DNA from: Bradyrhizobium sp. SZCCHNS1050
GTDB taxonomy: Bacteria; Pseudomonadota; Alphaproteobacteria; Rhizobiales; Xanthobacteraceae
Length of the DNA: 64,000 bases
NCBI RefSeq assembly: GCF_032484785.1
Contig: NZ_JAUETR010000003.1
Location: 1 to 64,000, forward strand
Reading direction: 5' to 3'
Shown: one piece after another, positions 24,540 through 33,758 of the stretch
How positions within the stretch are numbered: the stretch's first letter is position 1
Layout: the number at the start of each line of letters is the position of its first letter
Position numbers and translations under genes: made by a program
The notes under the pieces: model-generated
Told to the model about the DNA's origin: nothing
The model's input: the letters and a program-made list of their open reading frames with translations, nothing else
Databases searched by the model: none

Positions 24540-26480
24540 ATGTGTGGCATCGCTGGGATCATCGGACGGGTTGACGACCACAACCGCGCAGCGCTGCAGC
24601 GGATGAACGATGCCATGCTCCATCGCGGTCCGGATGCCGGGGGAGTCTGGACCTCGCCCGCGGACGAGCGTGGCTGGGGCGCGCTGCTGGCGCACCGCCG
24701 GCTCGCGATCCTCGATCTGTCGCCCGCCGGTGTGCAGCCGATGACCGATCCGGTCACCGGGCATGTCATCGTCTTCAACGGCGAGATCTACAATTTTGCC
24801 GACCTGCGGCAGCGCCTCGTCGCCGGCGGCCAGCAGTTCAGCTCGACCGGCGATACGGCGGTGATGCTGCGCGCGCTCGGCCTGCATGGGCCGGAGGCGG
24901 TGGCATGGTTGCGCGGCATGTTCGCGTTCGCCTGCTGGGATCCGAAGGAGCGCCGGCTGCTGCTGGCGCGCGATCCCCTCGGCATCAAGCCGCTGTACGT
25001 CGCCCGCGCGTCGAAACCCGACGCGGGCTGGTCGGTGGCCTTCGCATCCGAGCTGCGTGCTCTCCTGGCATCCGGCCTTCTGGGCAGGGCCCAGCTCGAT
25101 CCGCAGGCCGTCGCCAGCGGCGTCTGGAACGGCTTCGTGGTCGGTCCCGGCACGGCGGTGAAGGGCGTCGAACTGCTGCCTCCAGGCCATCTCACCACGT
25201 TCGACGGCGTCGGCAACATCATCCGCGATGAGGATTTCTGGTCGATCCCGGAGCGGGCTCCGGACCCGACGATGGACGAGGATCATCTTGCCGAGATCCT
25301 CGAGGAGGGGCTGAGGCTGCATCTCGCCAGCGACGTGCCGCTCGCAGTGTTTCTCTCGGGCGGCATCGATTCCTCGGTCATGGCCAATCTGGCGCAGCGC
25401 GCGGCCACGGGTCCGATCCACACCTTCACGCTTGCTTTCGAGGAGCAGGAGCTGAACGAGGGGCCGATCGCGCGCCAGATCGCCGCCGCCATCGGCACCG
25501 AGCATCACGAGGTGGTGCTGACGGAGCAGCACTTCGTCGACAACCTCGATGCCGCGCTCGACAGCCTGGACCAGCCGACCTTCGACGGCCTGAACTCATA
25601 CTTCATGTCGCACGCCATCCGCGGCGCAGGCTTCACGGTGGCACTGTCGGGGACCGGCGGCGACGAGCTGTTCGGCGGCTATACGTCGTTTCGCGACCTG
25701 CCGATCCTGCAGCGATGGTCGGAGCGCACGGCCTGGGTGCCGGCCGGCGTCAAAGCCGCTGCGGCGAAGCTGGCCGCGCAGATGCTGTCGCCGTCGCGCG
25801 GAACGGTGGCGCCGCAGACGCGCTGGGCCAAGCTTCCGGAGATGGTTCGACGCGGCGACGATCTTCTGGCGCTCTACCAGATGGCCTATGCGCTGTTCCT
25901 GCCCGGTTTTCAGCGCGAGCTGCTCGCGCCTGATCTCGTCGATACGCTGACAGATGGGCTGCCGGCCGCGATGAGAGCGAAGATCACCGCGGAGACGCGC
26001 GCGCGCACTCCGCTGTCGGCGATCAGCGTCATGGAGCAGCGCCTGTTTCTCGGCGAGCGCCTGCTGCGCGACAATGACGTGGCGAGCATGGCGGCCTCGC
26101 TGGAGCAGCGGGTGCCGCTGGTCGATCAGGTGCTGTTCGAAAGCGTCGACCGGCTGCCCGATGCGACGCGCTACGCGCCGCTGCGAAGCAAGGCGATGCT
26201 CAGGCGGATCGGCCTGCGTGGCCTCGATCCGTCGCTGTTCGACCGGCCGAAGAGCGGCTTCGTGCTGCCGCTCGATCGCTGGATTCGGCGCGGCCTGCAG
26301 GATGCAATGGACCGGACCCTGCGGGACCCGCAGGCCGTTGCGCCGGTGGGGCTGGACCCCACGGCCGTGGAGCGCCTCTGGCGCGCCTTCCTCGATGGGG
26401 CGCCGGGGATCTATTGGTCGCGCATATGGTCGATCTACGTGTTCGTGCGTTGGTGCCACCGTCATCGCGTCTTCCGCTGA
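24540..26480 (+). CDS. Asparagine-synthase-like glutamine amidotransferase
   Basis: A 646-residue protein that begins MCGIAGIIG, so removal of Met exposes the Cys nucleophile of a class II glutaminase. Further glutaminase motifs are MLHRGPDAGG, VFNGEIYN and STGDTAV. The synthetase half has the pyrophosphate loop VFLSGGIDSS and LSGTGGDELFGGY. All key residues look intact. In polysaccharide loci such AsnB homologues are thought to amidate a uronic acid or a related carboxyl group rather than make free asparagine; that role is inferred. The ATG at 24540 is fixed by the MCGI motif. It ends the plus-strand operon that starts at 21001. Confidence 0.9.
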   Translation: MCGIAGIIGRVDDHNRAALQRMNDAMLHRGPDAGGVWTSPADERGWGALLAHRRLAILDLSPAGVQPMTDPVTGHVIVFNGEIYNFADLRQRLVAGGQQFSSTGDTAVMLRALGLHGPEAVAWLRGMFAFACWDPKERRLLLARDPLGIKPLYVARASKPDAGWSVAFASELRALLASGLLGRAQLDPQAVASGVWNGFVVGPGTAVKGVELLPPGHLTTFDGVGNIIRDEDFWSIPERAPDPTMDEDHLAEILEEGLRLHLASDVPLAVFLSGGIDSSVMANLAQRAATGPIHTFTLAFEEQELNEGPIARQIAAAIGTEHHEVVLTEQHFVDNLDAALDSLDQPTFDGLNSYFMSHAIRGAGFTVALSGTGGDELFGGYTSFRDLPILQRWSERTAWVPAGVKAAAAKLAAQMLSPSRGTVAPQTRWAKLPEMVRRGDDLLALYQMAYALFLPGFQRELLAPDLVDTLTDGLPAAMRAKITAETRARTPLSAISVMEQRLFLGERLLRDNDVASMAASLEQRVPLVDQVLFESVDRLPDATRYAPLRSKAMLRRIGLRGLDPSLFDRPKSGFVLPLDRWIRRGLQDAMDRTLRDPQAVAPVGLDPTAVERLWRAFLDGAPGIYWSRIWSIYVFVRWCHRHRVFR

Positions 26481-26526
26481 CGCGCGATCGACATCACGAG
26501 AATCGGCCGCATCGAGGCGCGCGTGC

Positions 26527-27408
26527 TCAGGCCTCCGGCATGACGACTCCGCCGCACACCGGCACGCGAACGCCGGTCACGAAACCGGCGAGGTCCGAGG
26601 CCAGAAACGCGATCATGTTGGCGACGTCCTGATCGTAGCCGCGCCGTCCGAGCGGCACGGACCGCTCGTAGAGCGGCTGCACCTCGTCACGGTCACGACG
26701 GTCCTTGTCGGAGACGACCCAGCCCGGGGCGACCTGATTGACCGTGATGCCATGCGGTCCGAGCTCCCGCGCCAGGGACCGCAGCATGCCGTCCATGGCG
26801 CATTTGGCCGCCGTGTAGGGCGCGCGATTGGGCAAGGCCAGGCTCGTCATCTCCGTGCCGAGAGAAATCAGGCGTCCCCATTTTCGCTCGATCATCGGGC
26901 CGGAAAACACCCGCGCGGTCGCCCAGGCCTGCAGGACCGAGGAGCGAAACACCTTGTCGAACTGGTCGGGCGTCTGCTCGACGACGGGACGTTCGTCGTA
27001 CCATGTCACCGCATTGTTCACGACGATGTCGACGGGGCCGAGCACACCCTCGGTGACGCGGCGCATGGCCTGCACATCCTCGAGCTCGGCAACGTCACCC
27101 GAAATGGTGCAGGCGTGCTGCGGCTGGAGCTCGTTCAGCTCCTCGCACAGCCTCTCCGCAGCAGCGCGCGCCGTCAGATAATGGATGGCGACCTTTGCAC
27201 CACAGGCCGCCAGTGTCCGGGCGATCGGGCGGCCGAGCTCTCCCGCCGCTCCCGTGACCAGCGCGACCTTGCCCGAGAGATTGATCTGGAGCGGGGACCT
27301 CAACGGTCGCAGTGCCGGATCGTCCGGCAGGGGACCGAGCGTATGTCGTCGAATTCGTCGTGCAACTGCGCTCGCGATCCGCATCCACCCGTCCCCGAAA
27401 GTATTCAT
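26527..27408 (-). CDS. Short-chain dehydrogenase/reductase
   Basis: A 293-residue classical SDR with an N-terminal extension of about 45 basic residues before the NAD(P) loop ALVTGAAGELGRPIA. NNAVTWYDE is the NNAG-type motif, and PYTAAKCAMDG is the active-site YxxxK segment. NQVAPGWVVSDKD follows. The serine region is LISLGTEMTSLA. It would reduce a keto group on a sugar or small acyl substrate. It is convergent with the amidotransferase gene, and its upstream region holds a TTAAAT island. Confidence 0.88.
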   Translation of the reverse strand: MNTFGDGWMRIASAVARRIRRHTLGPLPDDPALRPLRSPLQINLSGKVALVTGAAGELGRPIARTLAACGAKVAIHYLTARAAAERLCEELNELQPQHACTISGDVAELEDVQAMRRVTEGVLGPVDIVVNNAVTWYDERPVVEQTPDQFDKVFRSSVLQAWATARVFSGPMIERKWGRLISLGTEMTSLALPNRAPYTAAKCAMDGMLRSLARELGPHGITVNQVAPGWVVSDKDRRDRDEVQPLYERSVPLGRRGYDQDVANMIAFLASDLAGFVTGVRVPVCGGVVMPEA

Positions 27409-27425
27409 TGGTCGGGGTCGCAGTA

Positions 27426-27449
27426 TTAAATGCGGGACTAATTATTTAA
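27426..27449. promoter_or_regulatory. TTAAAT/ATTTAA island upstream of the SDR gene
   Basis: TTAAAT at 27426-27431 and ATTTAA at 27444-27449 lie 18 to 41 bases before the SDR start at 27408, where its promoter should be. Confidence 0.5.
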
Positions 27450-27510
27450 ACTGCACAATTTGACGCATTTGTGCAGCAGGCGATGGAGCGGTGAAGGGGT
27501 GCCGATGCGC

Positions 27511-28782
27511 TCAGGATGCGCGCGGCGTCGGACTCTCGGCGAGACGGTTGCCGAGCCGCCAGTCTGCGCCGGACGCGTCCTGCGCTGCTCTCGCAGCAGG
27601 CGCCGGCCTGAACTTGCGCCGGAGCTGTCTGAAATACGGCTCGATGAAGCGCTCGATCGCCGCCGCGTAGATGACAGAGATCAGGAGCGCGAGCGGAAAC
27701 AGCAGATAGGGCTTGGCAGCGATCGCGGGCAGGTTCTTGTCGATCGTCCGGATCACGACGTTGTGGATCAGATAGATCGCATAGGAATAGGTGCCGAGCG
27801 TCATCACCCAGGAGCGGTTGAGATGACGAAACAGCGGCGCGTCGGCGAAGCGGACTGCGAAGTAGAACAACGGCATCAGCGCCAGCCCCTGAAGGCTGTA
27901 GCGGGCGGTCTCCCGGAACACCGCATCACGGTAGACGAGCGAGACCAGCAGCGCCGCCGCGGCGACGGCCAGCAGCGCCCATTGCGCCGCCGACATCCGC
28001 CCCGAGGCAGAGCGCTGCCGCACCGGGTTCATGACCAGCGCCAGAATGCAGCCATAGGCGATCGAGTCGATGCGGGTGTCCGAGGCGTAATAGGTGCGGT
28101 CGGAGAAGAACCCAGGGGCATGCACGAGATGGATGCGCCAGGCGAGGACGCCGAGGCAGACGAGCCCGAGCAGCGCGCCGATGGTGCGCGGCCGCAGCGC
28201 CGATCCGAGCAGCAGCGTCATCAGCAGGGGATAGACGATGTAGAAGTGCTCCTCGACCGCGAGCGACCAGAGAATGCCGGTGCCGTCGGGCACCGTATTG
28301 CCGGGATCGAAGAACAGACCGTAATAGTTGGCGAAATACAGCACCTGGGCCGCCAGGCCCTTGACGGTCATTCCGCCGTCCAGCAGGCCGGCGGCGGTGA
28401 GGCCGTAGGCGATCGCCAACGACAGCAGCAGAGGCGGCATCAGCCGGAACACGCGCCGCGCATAGAAGCTGGGAACGTCGAGCGCGCCGGTGCGCTGATG
28501 CTCGGCCAGCATCAGCGTGGAGATCAGGAAGCCGCTCAGGAAGAAGAAGATGGTGACGCCGAAGCCGCCGGGGACCATGGCCTGAAGCCCGGAATGGCCC
28601 AGGACCACGATCAGCACCGACAGCGCGCGGATGCCGTCGAGTGATGGAATGAGCGGGGATGCGCTGCCATGGGCGTTCGTGCTGCGGGACGCTGCCGGCG
28701 CGGTCGCCTCGCCGCCAGGCGCCGTTATCGGCGGCACGGCGGAAGCGGCACGAAAGCGGCTGAGCTCGAGAATCTTGGCCAT
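27511..28782 (-). CDS. OafA/YrhL-type membrane acyltransferase
   Basis: A 423-residue acyltransferase-3 protein with about ten membrane segments. It begins with a cytoplasmic tail of 45 residues, then IPSLDGIRALSVLIVVLGHSG, which holds the catalytic His of the family, and FFFLSGFLISTLML. The later WSLAVEEHFYIVYPLL motif is also typical. It would acetylate or otherwise acylate a sugar of the polymer in the inner membrane. The ATG at 28782 is chosen because the upstream extension to 28959 overlaps the next gene and has no protein-like character. It follows the GT2 gene on the same strand. Confidence 0.9.
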   Translation of the reverse strand: MAKILELSRFRAASAVPPITAPGGEATAPAASRSTNAHGSASPLIPSLDGIRALSVLIVVLGHSGLQAMVPGGFGVTIFFFLSGFLISTLMLAEHQRTGALDVPSFYARRVFRLMPPLLLSLAIAYGLTAAGLLDGGMTVKGLAAQVLYFANYYGLFFDPGNTVPDGTGILWSLAVEEHFYIVYPLLMTLLLGSALRPRTIGALLGLVCLGVLAWRIHLVHAPGFFSDRTYYASDTRIDSIAYGCILALVMNPVRQRSASGRMSAAQWALLAVAAAALLVSLVYRDAVFRETARYSLQGLALMPLFYFAVRFADAPLFRHLNRSWVMTLGTYSYAIYLIHNVVIRTIDKNLPAIAAKPYLLFPLALLISVIYAAAIERFIEPYFRQLRRKFRPAPAARAAQDASGADWRLGNRLAESPTPRAS

Positions 28783-28858
28783 GTTGTCCAGACGGGGTCG
28801 GAGAAACACGTAGCTTCGTCGTCGTCGTGTCAATGCCGCGGCGATCGGCCGCCGAGCG

Positions 28859-29809
28859 TCATCGCGTGTCGGCCGCGGCGTGGCTGGCGCGCCAGAGTTG
28901 GGCCCGCTCCGCGTTGATCCGGGCCGTGGCGGCGCGCTTGCCCAGGCGCAGGCAGGCATGCTGATAGGCGCGGAGGAAGCGGCGGAATTCGAGATCGTCG
29001 TAGCGCGGCAGGCCCGTCAGCCAGCTCCGGAAATAGCCCCACAGCATCGCGGTGCTGCCGATCAGGGCGGGATAGGCCGGCAGGTGATAGACCGCCACCG
29101 CGAGCTGATACAGCGGCGACGTTCCCATGAAGTACTGGCCGAAACCCTTGCGCAGCCGTCCGGTCCAGATGCCCTTGTGACTGGCGCCCTGCGGCCGCAA
29201 ATGGATGAAGCGCAGCGCTTCGGTGTCGATGCTCTCGGCGATCCAGCCGAGCATGCGGCAGCGGTGGCAGTCGATGCCGTCCCACATGACCTGGCGCACG
29301 AAGCCGCCGATCTCCTGGAAGCAGGCGACGCGGTAGAACTTGGTCATCCCGACCGACATCTCGTCGCCGCAGACCTCCGGCTCCAAGGCGCCGGTCTGCG
29401 GGTGGACGAACCACGGCTTGCCCGAGGTGGTCCCGACCCGCGGATCGCTCTCCATCCGCTCCATCAGCAGCTCGAAGTAGCGCGCGGGCAGATCGAGGTC
29501 CATGTCGAGCTTGCAGAGATAGTCGAAATCCTCCAGCCGCACGCTCTCCAGGCCGGCATAGAATGCCTCGATCACGCCGGGTCCGACCTTGCGTCCGCCG
29601 CGGTCGGCGCGGCGGATCACGCGCAGATAGGGCAGGCGCTGGGCGTACTCGTCGAGAATGGCCGGGGTGTCATCGGTCGATCCGTCATCCACCACGATCC
29701 ACAGCGCCGGCGGCACCGATTGCGCAGCGACGCTGTCGAGAGTCCGGCGGAGATATTGGGCCTCGTCCCGGCAGGGCGAGATGAGCAGGTAGCGGCGCGA
29801 TGGCGTCAC
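28859..29809 (-). CDS. Family 2 glycosyltransferase
   Basis: A 316-residue GT-A enzyme. It has YLLISPCRDEAQYLRRTLDS at the N-terminus, VVDDGSTDDTP, the metal site YLCKLDMDLDLP (DxD type) and VMWDGIDCHRCRM in the acceptor region. A hydrophobic segment near residues 235-265 may anchor it in the membrane. It probably adds a sugar to the lipid-linked repeat unit. It is the first gene of a two-gene unit with the acyltransferase and is divergent from the beta-helix protein gene. Confidence 0.9.
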   Translation of the reverse strand: MTPSRRYLLISPCRDEAQYLRRTLDSVAAQSVPPALWIVVDDGSTDDTPAILDEYAQRLPYLRVIRRADRGGRKVGPGVIEAFYAGLESVRLEDFDYLCKLDMDLDLPARYFELLMERMESDPRVGTTSGKPWFVHPQTGALEPEVCGDEMSVGMTKFYRVACFQEIGGFVRQVMWDGIDCHRCRMLGWIAESIDTEALRFIHLRPQGASHKGIWTGRLRKGFGQYFMGTSPLYQLAVAVYHLPAYPALIGSTAMLWGYFRSWLTGLPRYDDLEFRRFLRAYQHACLRLGKRAATARINAERAQLWRASHAAADTR

Positions 29810-29888
29810 GTATCAAATCCCTTGCCGAAGGCGGAAGATTGGGACGAAGCTCTGCCGAGCAGGGCGTCGCCGGCCGCCTTTCAATAAA

Positions 29889-29946
29889 TTAAATCGTGAT
29901 TTAATATTATGTCATGGCGCGTGTCAAAGTCATGGTGTTTTTAAAT
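29889..29946. promoter_or_regulatory. AT-rich island in a divergent promoter region
   Basis: TTAAAT occurs at 29889-29894 and 29941-29946, and ATTTAA at 29899-29904. The island fills much of the 181-base gap between the GT2 gene and the beta-helix protein gene, so it can affect both promoters. Confidence 0.5.
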
Positions 29947-29990
29947 CGGCGCCCGTTTTGGCTGTGTGACCGGTCCTGCGAGAGGTTCTC

Positions 29991-32042
29991 ATGGATGACA
30001 TCGGCCTCGTGATCCCCGGCTGCACCCAGGCTTCGTCCCGGCCGGTCGCGCGCGTGACGCGCCGGATCGACGCCGCCTGCATCCGTGCGCTGTTCACGGC
30101 AGCGCTTGCCCTGCTGTTCCTTCGCGGCGTTGCCGCGGCCGCCGAGCCGACCGCGTCCACCGGGCCGTCACTGGCCGGCAATCTGCTGCCGGTGGAGCGT
30201 CTCGCCGCCTGGAATCCCGGGCTGATGTCAGCCGGCGGTATTCCGAACCGGACCATCATTTACCGCACGCTGTCTCCGAGTGGGAGAGACGACAGCAGCG
30301 CGATTCAGGCTGCCTTGACCGCTGCACCCGCCGGCCAGGTGGTGATGCTCGGCCCCGGGACGTTCATCGTCAACGAGCCGCTCCTGATCAGCCGGCCAGT
30401 GACGCTGCGCGGCGCCGGCGCAGGCGCGACCAGGCTGGTGAAAACCAACGGTGCGCGGGCACGAACGCCGGTCGTGATTGCCGGCACCAAGGGAATCCTG
30501 ACGCCGGTCGACCCGAGCTCGTACAGCTACGACGCCAAGCCTGTCATCATCGTCGGACCTTCGCGCTGGAACAATGGCCCCGACAGCAGCGCGTCGCAGG
30601 ACCTGTTGGCGGACGGCGATCAGGGGACGTCGACCGTCGCCCTCGCCAGTGCCGCGGCCTTGAAGCCGGGCGATTTCGTTCTGCTCGACGAGGTCTCAGG
30701 CGCATCGTGGCAGGCGACGCCGGCGGGTTTTCCAGCGGGAGCGAAGGTCTGGCAAGGCGACCGCGTCGCCTGGAACATGCACTATCCGGTTCAGCCGGGC
30801 GACGACAATGCCGGTGCCAATGCCGGAGGTCCCTATGACCAGGCTCCCGGCGTGTTGCCGAAGTCGATGTCGTGGTTTGCCCGGACCGACCGGGCGACCG
30901 CCGAGATCAAGGAGATCGCCTCGGTGACCGGCAGCACGGTGACATTCACCTCGCCGCTCACGATCAGCTATCGCCGGGATCACCAAGCGCAGCTCACGCC
31001 TTATAGCACCGACCCGAACAGCGGTCGCCACGCCGCCAACAATCGCGACATCCACGTTGCCAAGGTGGGCGTCGAAGATCTGAGCATCGTCGGCGGGGCG
31101 GACGGCGCGTTGCGGTTCGAAGCCGCTGCTTATTCCTGGGCCAGATCCGTCGAGGTGACGCAATGGCTCGGCGAGGGCGTGGCGATCGACAATTCGTTCC
31201 GGGTCGAGCTCCGCGACTCCTACATCCACGCCGGCTCGTGGCCGCAGCCGGGCGGCGCCGGATACGCGATCAGCCTGGCGACGGGCTCCTCGGAGGTCCT
31301 GATCGAGAACAACATCCTCGTCGACGTCTGCAAGAACATGGTGTTCCGGTCGTCCGGCGCCGGCAGCGTCGTCGGCTATAACTATGCCGACGACTCGTTC
31401 GATTTCGACAATCCCGGCTGGGTCGAGGTCGGCATCAACGCGTCGCACATGGCCGGCGCCCATCACGTCCTGTTCGAAGGCAATCTGTCCCACAATGCCG
31501 ACAGCGACTACACCCATGGCAACGCGATCTATCTGACCTTTTTCCGCAACCATCTCACCGGCCAGCGCCAGCGCTTCGTCGATCGTTCGGGCGTTCGAGC
31601 CGTCGGTCTCGCCTATGGCTCGTGGTGGGATTCGTTCGCCGGCAATGTGCTGGGCCGACCTGGACGCATGAGCGGTTGGAGCTACGACGATCCATCGATG
31701 CGGGCCGGAACGGCGGTTTGGGGGCAGGGCGGTGTCGGCAACGTCTGGGTGCTTGGCTACGACCCGGAGCGATGGACCATGGCGCCTGATCCGAAGACGC
31801 TGGCCACGGTGATCCGCGGCGGCAATTTCGACTATCTCACCGGCAAGGTGGTCTGGACGGACGCTCTCGCGGCGCAGCCGCTGCCGGCGTCGCTGTATCT
31901 GAGAGCCAAGCCCGGCTTTTTCGGCAGTCATCCGTGGCCCTGGGTGGACCCAACCGGGGATACCAAGCTGCATACGTTACCGGCCAAGGCGAGATTCGAT
32001 GCGGGCGCGCCATTCGCGGCGGCGCCGGGATCAACGCAATAG
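29991..32042 (+). CDS. Exported beta-helix protein, pectate-lyase-3 type
   Basis: A 683-residue exported protein. A long signal region (hydrophobic core FTAALALLFLRGVAAA, cleavage near AAA-EPT) precedes a right-handed beta-helix domain. The start of the helix is recognisable from GRDDSSAIQAALTAAPAG, GTFIVNEPLLISRPVTLRG and AGATRLVKT, the pattern of the Pectate_lyase_3/GH28 group. Later rungs carry INNNIL-like and HNADSDYTHGN stretches. It probably cleaves or epimerises the exopolysaccharide, or trims it in the periplasm. The catalytic residues cannot be named from sequence alone. It is convergent with the polymerase gene. Confidence 0.8.
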   Translation: MDDIGLVIPGCTQASSRPVARVTRRIDAACIRALFTAALALLFLRGVAAAAEPTASTGPSLAGNLLPVERLAAWNPGLMSAGGIPNRTIIYRTLSPSGRDDSSAIQAALTAAPAGQVVMLGPGTFIVNEPLLISRPVTLRGAGAGATRLVKTNGARARTPVVIAGTKGILTPVDPSSYSYDAKPVIIVGPSRWNNGPDSSASQDLLADGDQGTSTVALASAAALKPGDFVLLDEVSGASWQATPAGFPAGAKVWQGDRVAWNMHYPVQPGDDNAGANAGGPYDQAPGVLPKSMSWFARTDRATAEIKEIASVTGSTVTFTSPLTISYRRDHQAQLTPYSTDPNSGRHAANNRDIHVAKVGVEDLSIVGGADGALRFEAAAYSWARSVEVTQWLGEGVAIDNSFRVELRDSYIHAGSWPQPGGAGYAISLATGSSEVLIENNILVDVCKNMVFRSSGAGSVVGYNYADDSFDFDNPGWVEVGINASHMAGAHHVLFEGNLSHNADSDYTHGNAIYLTFFRNHLTGQRQRFVDRSGVRAVGLAYGSWWDSFAGNVLGRPGRMSGWSYDDPSMRAGTAVWGQGGVGNVWVLGYDPERWTMAPDPKTLATVIRGGNFDYLTGKVVWTDALAAQPLPASLYLRAKPGFFGSHPWPWVDPTGDTKLHTLPAKARFDAGAPFAAAPGSTQ

Positions 32043-32072
32043 CGCTGGCGTGACGCTTCAACGGGCCTCCCG

Positions 32073-33464
32073 TCAGGTGCGGACGCCGAGCCGTGGCCGC
32101 CAAGCCGGCCGTGTACGGCTCCAACGAGCCGACCGCCTGTTCGCCGGCTGAGCGGCGGGCATGCTCTGTTGCGACCTCCGCCAGTATCGCGCGGCCTCGA
32201 CCGTGACGAGCACGAATACCACCCAGGTCACGTCGAACGCGCGCAGCCACAGGGTTTCGAGCAGGTTATAGAGCATGACGAACAGCGCGACGGACAGCAG
32301 GATCCACGCCCGCTTGTAGTCGTGCTTCATCACGCGGCCGATGACGTGAACGGTGGCCGCCAGAAACACGAGGAGAAAGGCAAAACCGACATAGCCAAGT
32401 TCCAGCATCGCATCGTAGTAGCCGTTGTGGGAGTTCGGCATGGCCTTCACCCAGCCGGGTGCATCGGTGATGCTTGGTGCGTCGGCACCGACCAGCCAGA
32501 AGCTCTGATAGCCCCATCCCAGGAGCGGCCTCTTCGCGATCTCCAAGTTAGAGAAGGCCCATATGGTGGTTCGGCCGGTGAAGCTGGAATCACCCGTCAG
32601 CAGATAGGCGATGCGGCTGGTCGTGAAGCCCGCGAGCTCGCCGACCACGAAGTAGCCGAGGATGATCGCCACCAGGATCAGAAGCGGTGCAACCCGCAGC
32701 GTTCTCGCAAGCGCCAGCGTCAGGATGGCCAGGATCGGGGCGACCAGAGCGAGGCCGAGCGCGGTCTTCGAGCTCGAGAAGAAGATCAGGACGATGGCAC
32801 CGACGGCAACGACGATCCCGAGCGCGCGGCGCGTTCCGGGATAGAGCAACTCGTGAACCGAGAGCAGGAACGCAATGGCGGCAAACTCGCCCAGCAGGTT
32901 CTTGCCCGAGAAGTAGCCCTGGTAACCGATGTCGACCAGCGCGTTGCCGTACTGCGCGTAGGTCGCGTAACCGCCGGGGATCAGCAGAACATTGAGGATC
33001 ACCCCTGCTGCAAAGCAGAGGAACACGCCGCGCAGGATGTCGGCGCTCGGCCTCGATAGCAGGGCGGGCAGCACGATGGCGGTGAGGACCATCGCTTCCT
33101 GGACGAAACGGACGAAGGCGAATTCGGGTTTGAATGCCCACGCGATGCTGGCGCCGGCCAATCCAAAATAGACGCAGAGACTGATGATGTTGGGCGCAGC
33201 GGCAAGCCGCTCGCCGCGGGCGAGGCGTTGCATCGCAACGACGATGGCGATGGCCGCGAGGACAGGCCAGAAGATCCGGTTCTCGATCCGGCTCTCGAGC
33301 AGGCCCTGGAGCCCGGGCGACGGCGGGAAGCCAAAATAGATCAGCGGCTGAATGAGGGACGAGTAGGCGAAGGCGAGGACCGGAATCAGCGCGCAGACAT
33401 CGAACGTCCCCGCGGAGGCGCGCGGCCCGGCCGACATCGACGTCGTCGCTGAAATTCTCGGCAT
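32073..33464 (-). CDS. Wzy/O-antigen-ligase-type polymerase
   Basis: A 463-residue membrane protein with about ten to twelve segments. It has a large loop holding GDSSFTGRTTIWAF and AMPNSHNGYYDAMLELG, the Wzy_C/O-antigen ligase signature region, and FFSSSKTALGLALVAP. In this locus it is the best candidate for the enzyme that joins lipid-linked repeat units into polymer in the periplasm. The ATG at 33464 is chosen because GGTGAG lies just upstream; an in-frame start at 33614 would add 50 atypical residues. No other Wzy-like protein is seen in the window. Confidence 0.85.
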   Translation of the reverse strand: MPRISATTSMSAGPRASAGTFDVCALIPVLAFAYSSLIQPLIYFGFPPSPGLQGLLESRIENRIFWPVLAAIAIVVAMQRLARGERLAAAPNIISLCVYFGLAGASIAWAFKPEFAFVRFVQEAMVLTAIVLPALLSRPSADILRGVFLCFAAGVILNVLLIPGGYATYAQYGNALVDIGYQGYFSGKNLLGEFAAIAFLLSVHELLYPGTRRALGIVVAVGAIVLIFFSSSKTALGLALVAPILAILTLALARTLRVAPLLILVAIILGYFVVGELAGFTTSRIAYLLTGDSSFTGRTTIWAFSNLEIAKRPLLGWGYQSFWLVGADAPSITDAPGWVKAMPNSHNGYYDAMLELGYVGFAFLLVFLAATVHVIGRVMKHDYKRAWILLSVALFVMLYNLLETLWLRAFDVTWVVFVLVTVEAARYWRRSQQSMPAAQPANRRSARWSRTRPAWRPRLGVRT

Positions 33465-33544
33465 CGATCTCACCAGGATATTCGAACGGCGCGGCCCCGG
33501 CAGCCGCCGGGAATACCGTCCGTGAACATTATCCGGAGATGCAA

Positions 33545-33660
33545 TTAAATAAAAGGACTTCGACGTGCGCCGGGAAGATATTGCTGCAGCCGCGCCGCAA
33601 ATCTGCCCTGGCATTTACAAATAAACCGTATTAAATAAATGGTATGATTTAAAATTAAAT
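33545..33660. promoter_or_regulatory. AT-rich island between polymerase and WecB-STAS genes
   Basis: TTAAAT at 33545-33550, 33631-33636 and 33655-33660 and ATTTAA at 33647-33652 lie in the 294-base divergent region. The 33620-33660 part is almost entirely A/T. It is one of the densest islands in the window. Confidence 0.5.
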
Positions 33661-33758
33661 GGTGGCTTTTGGGTCGCACGTTATTCGGTCGGGGAGGTGC
33701 GGCAGGGATCCGCAACCCGGAATCCTCGTGCGGCGGGCAGATTGAGGGAGAGCGGCGG

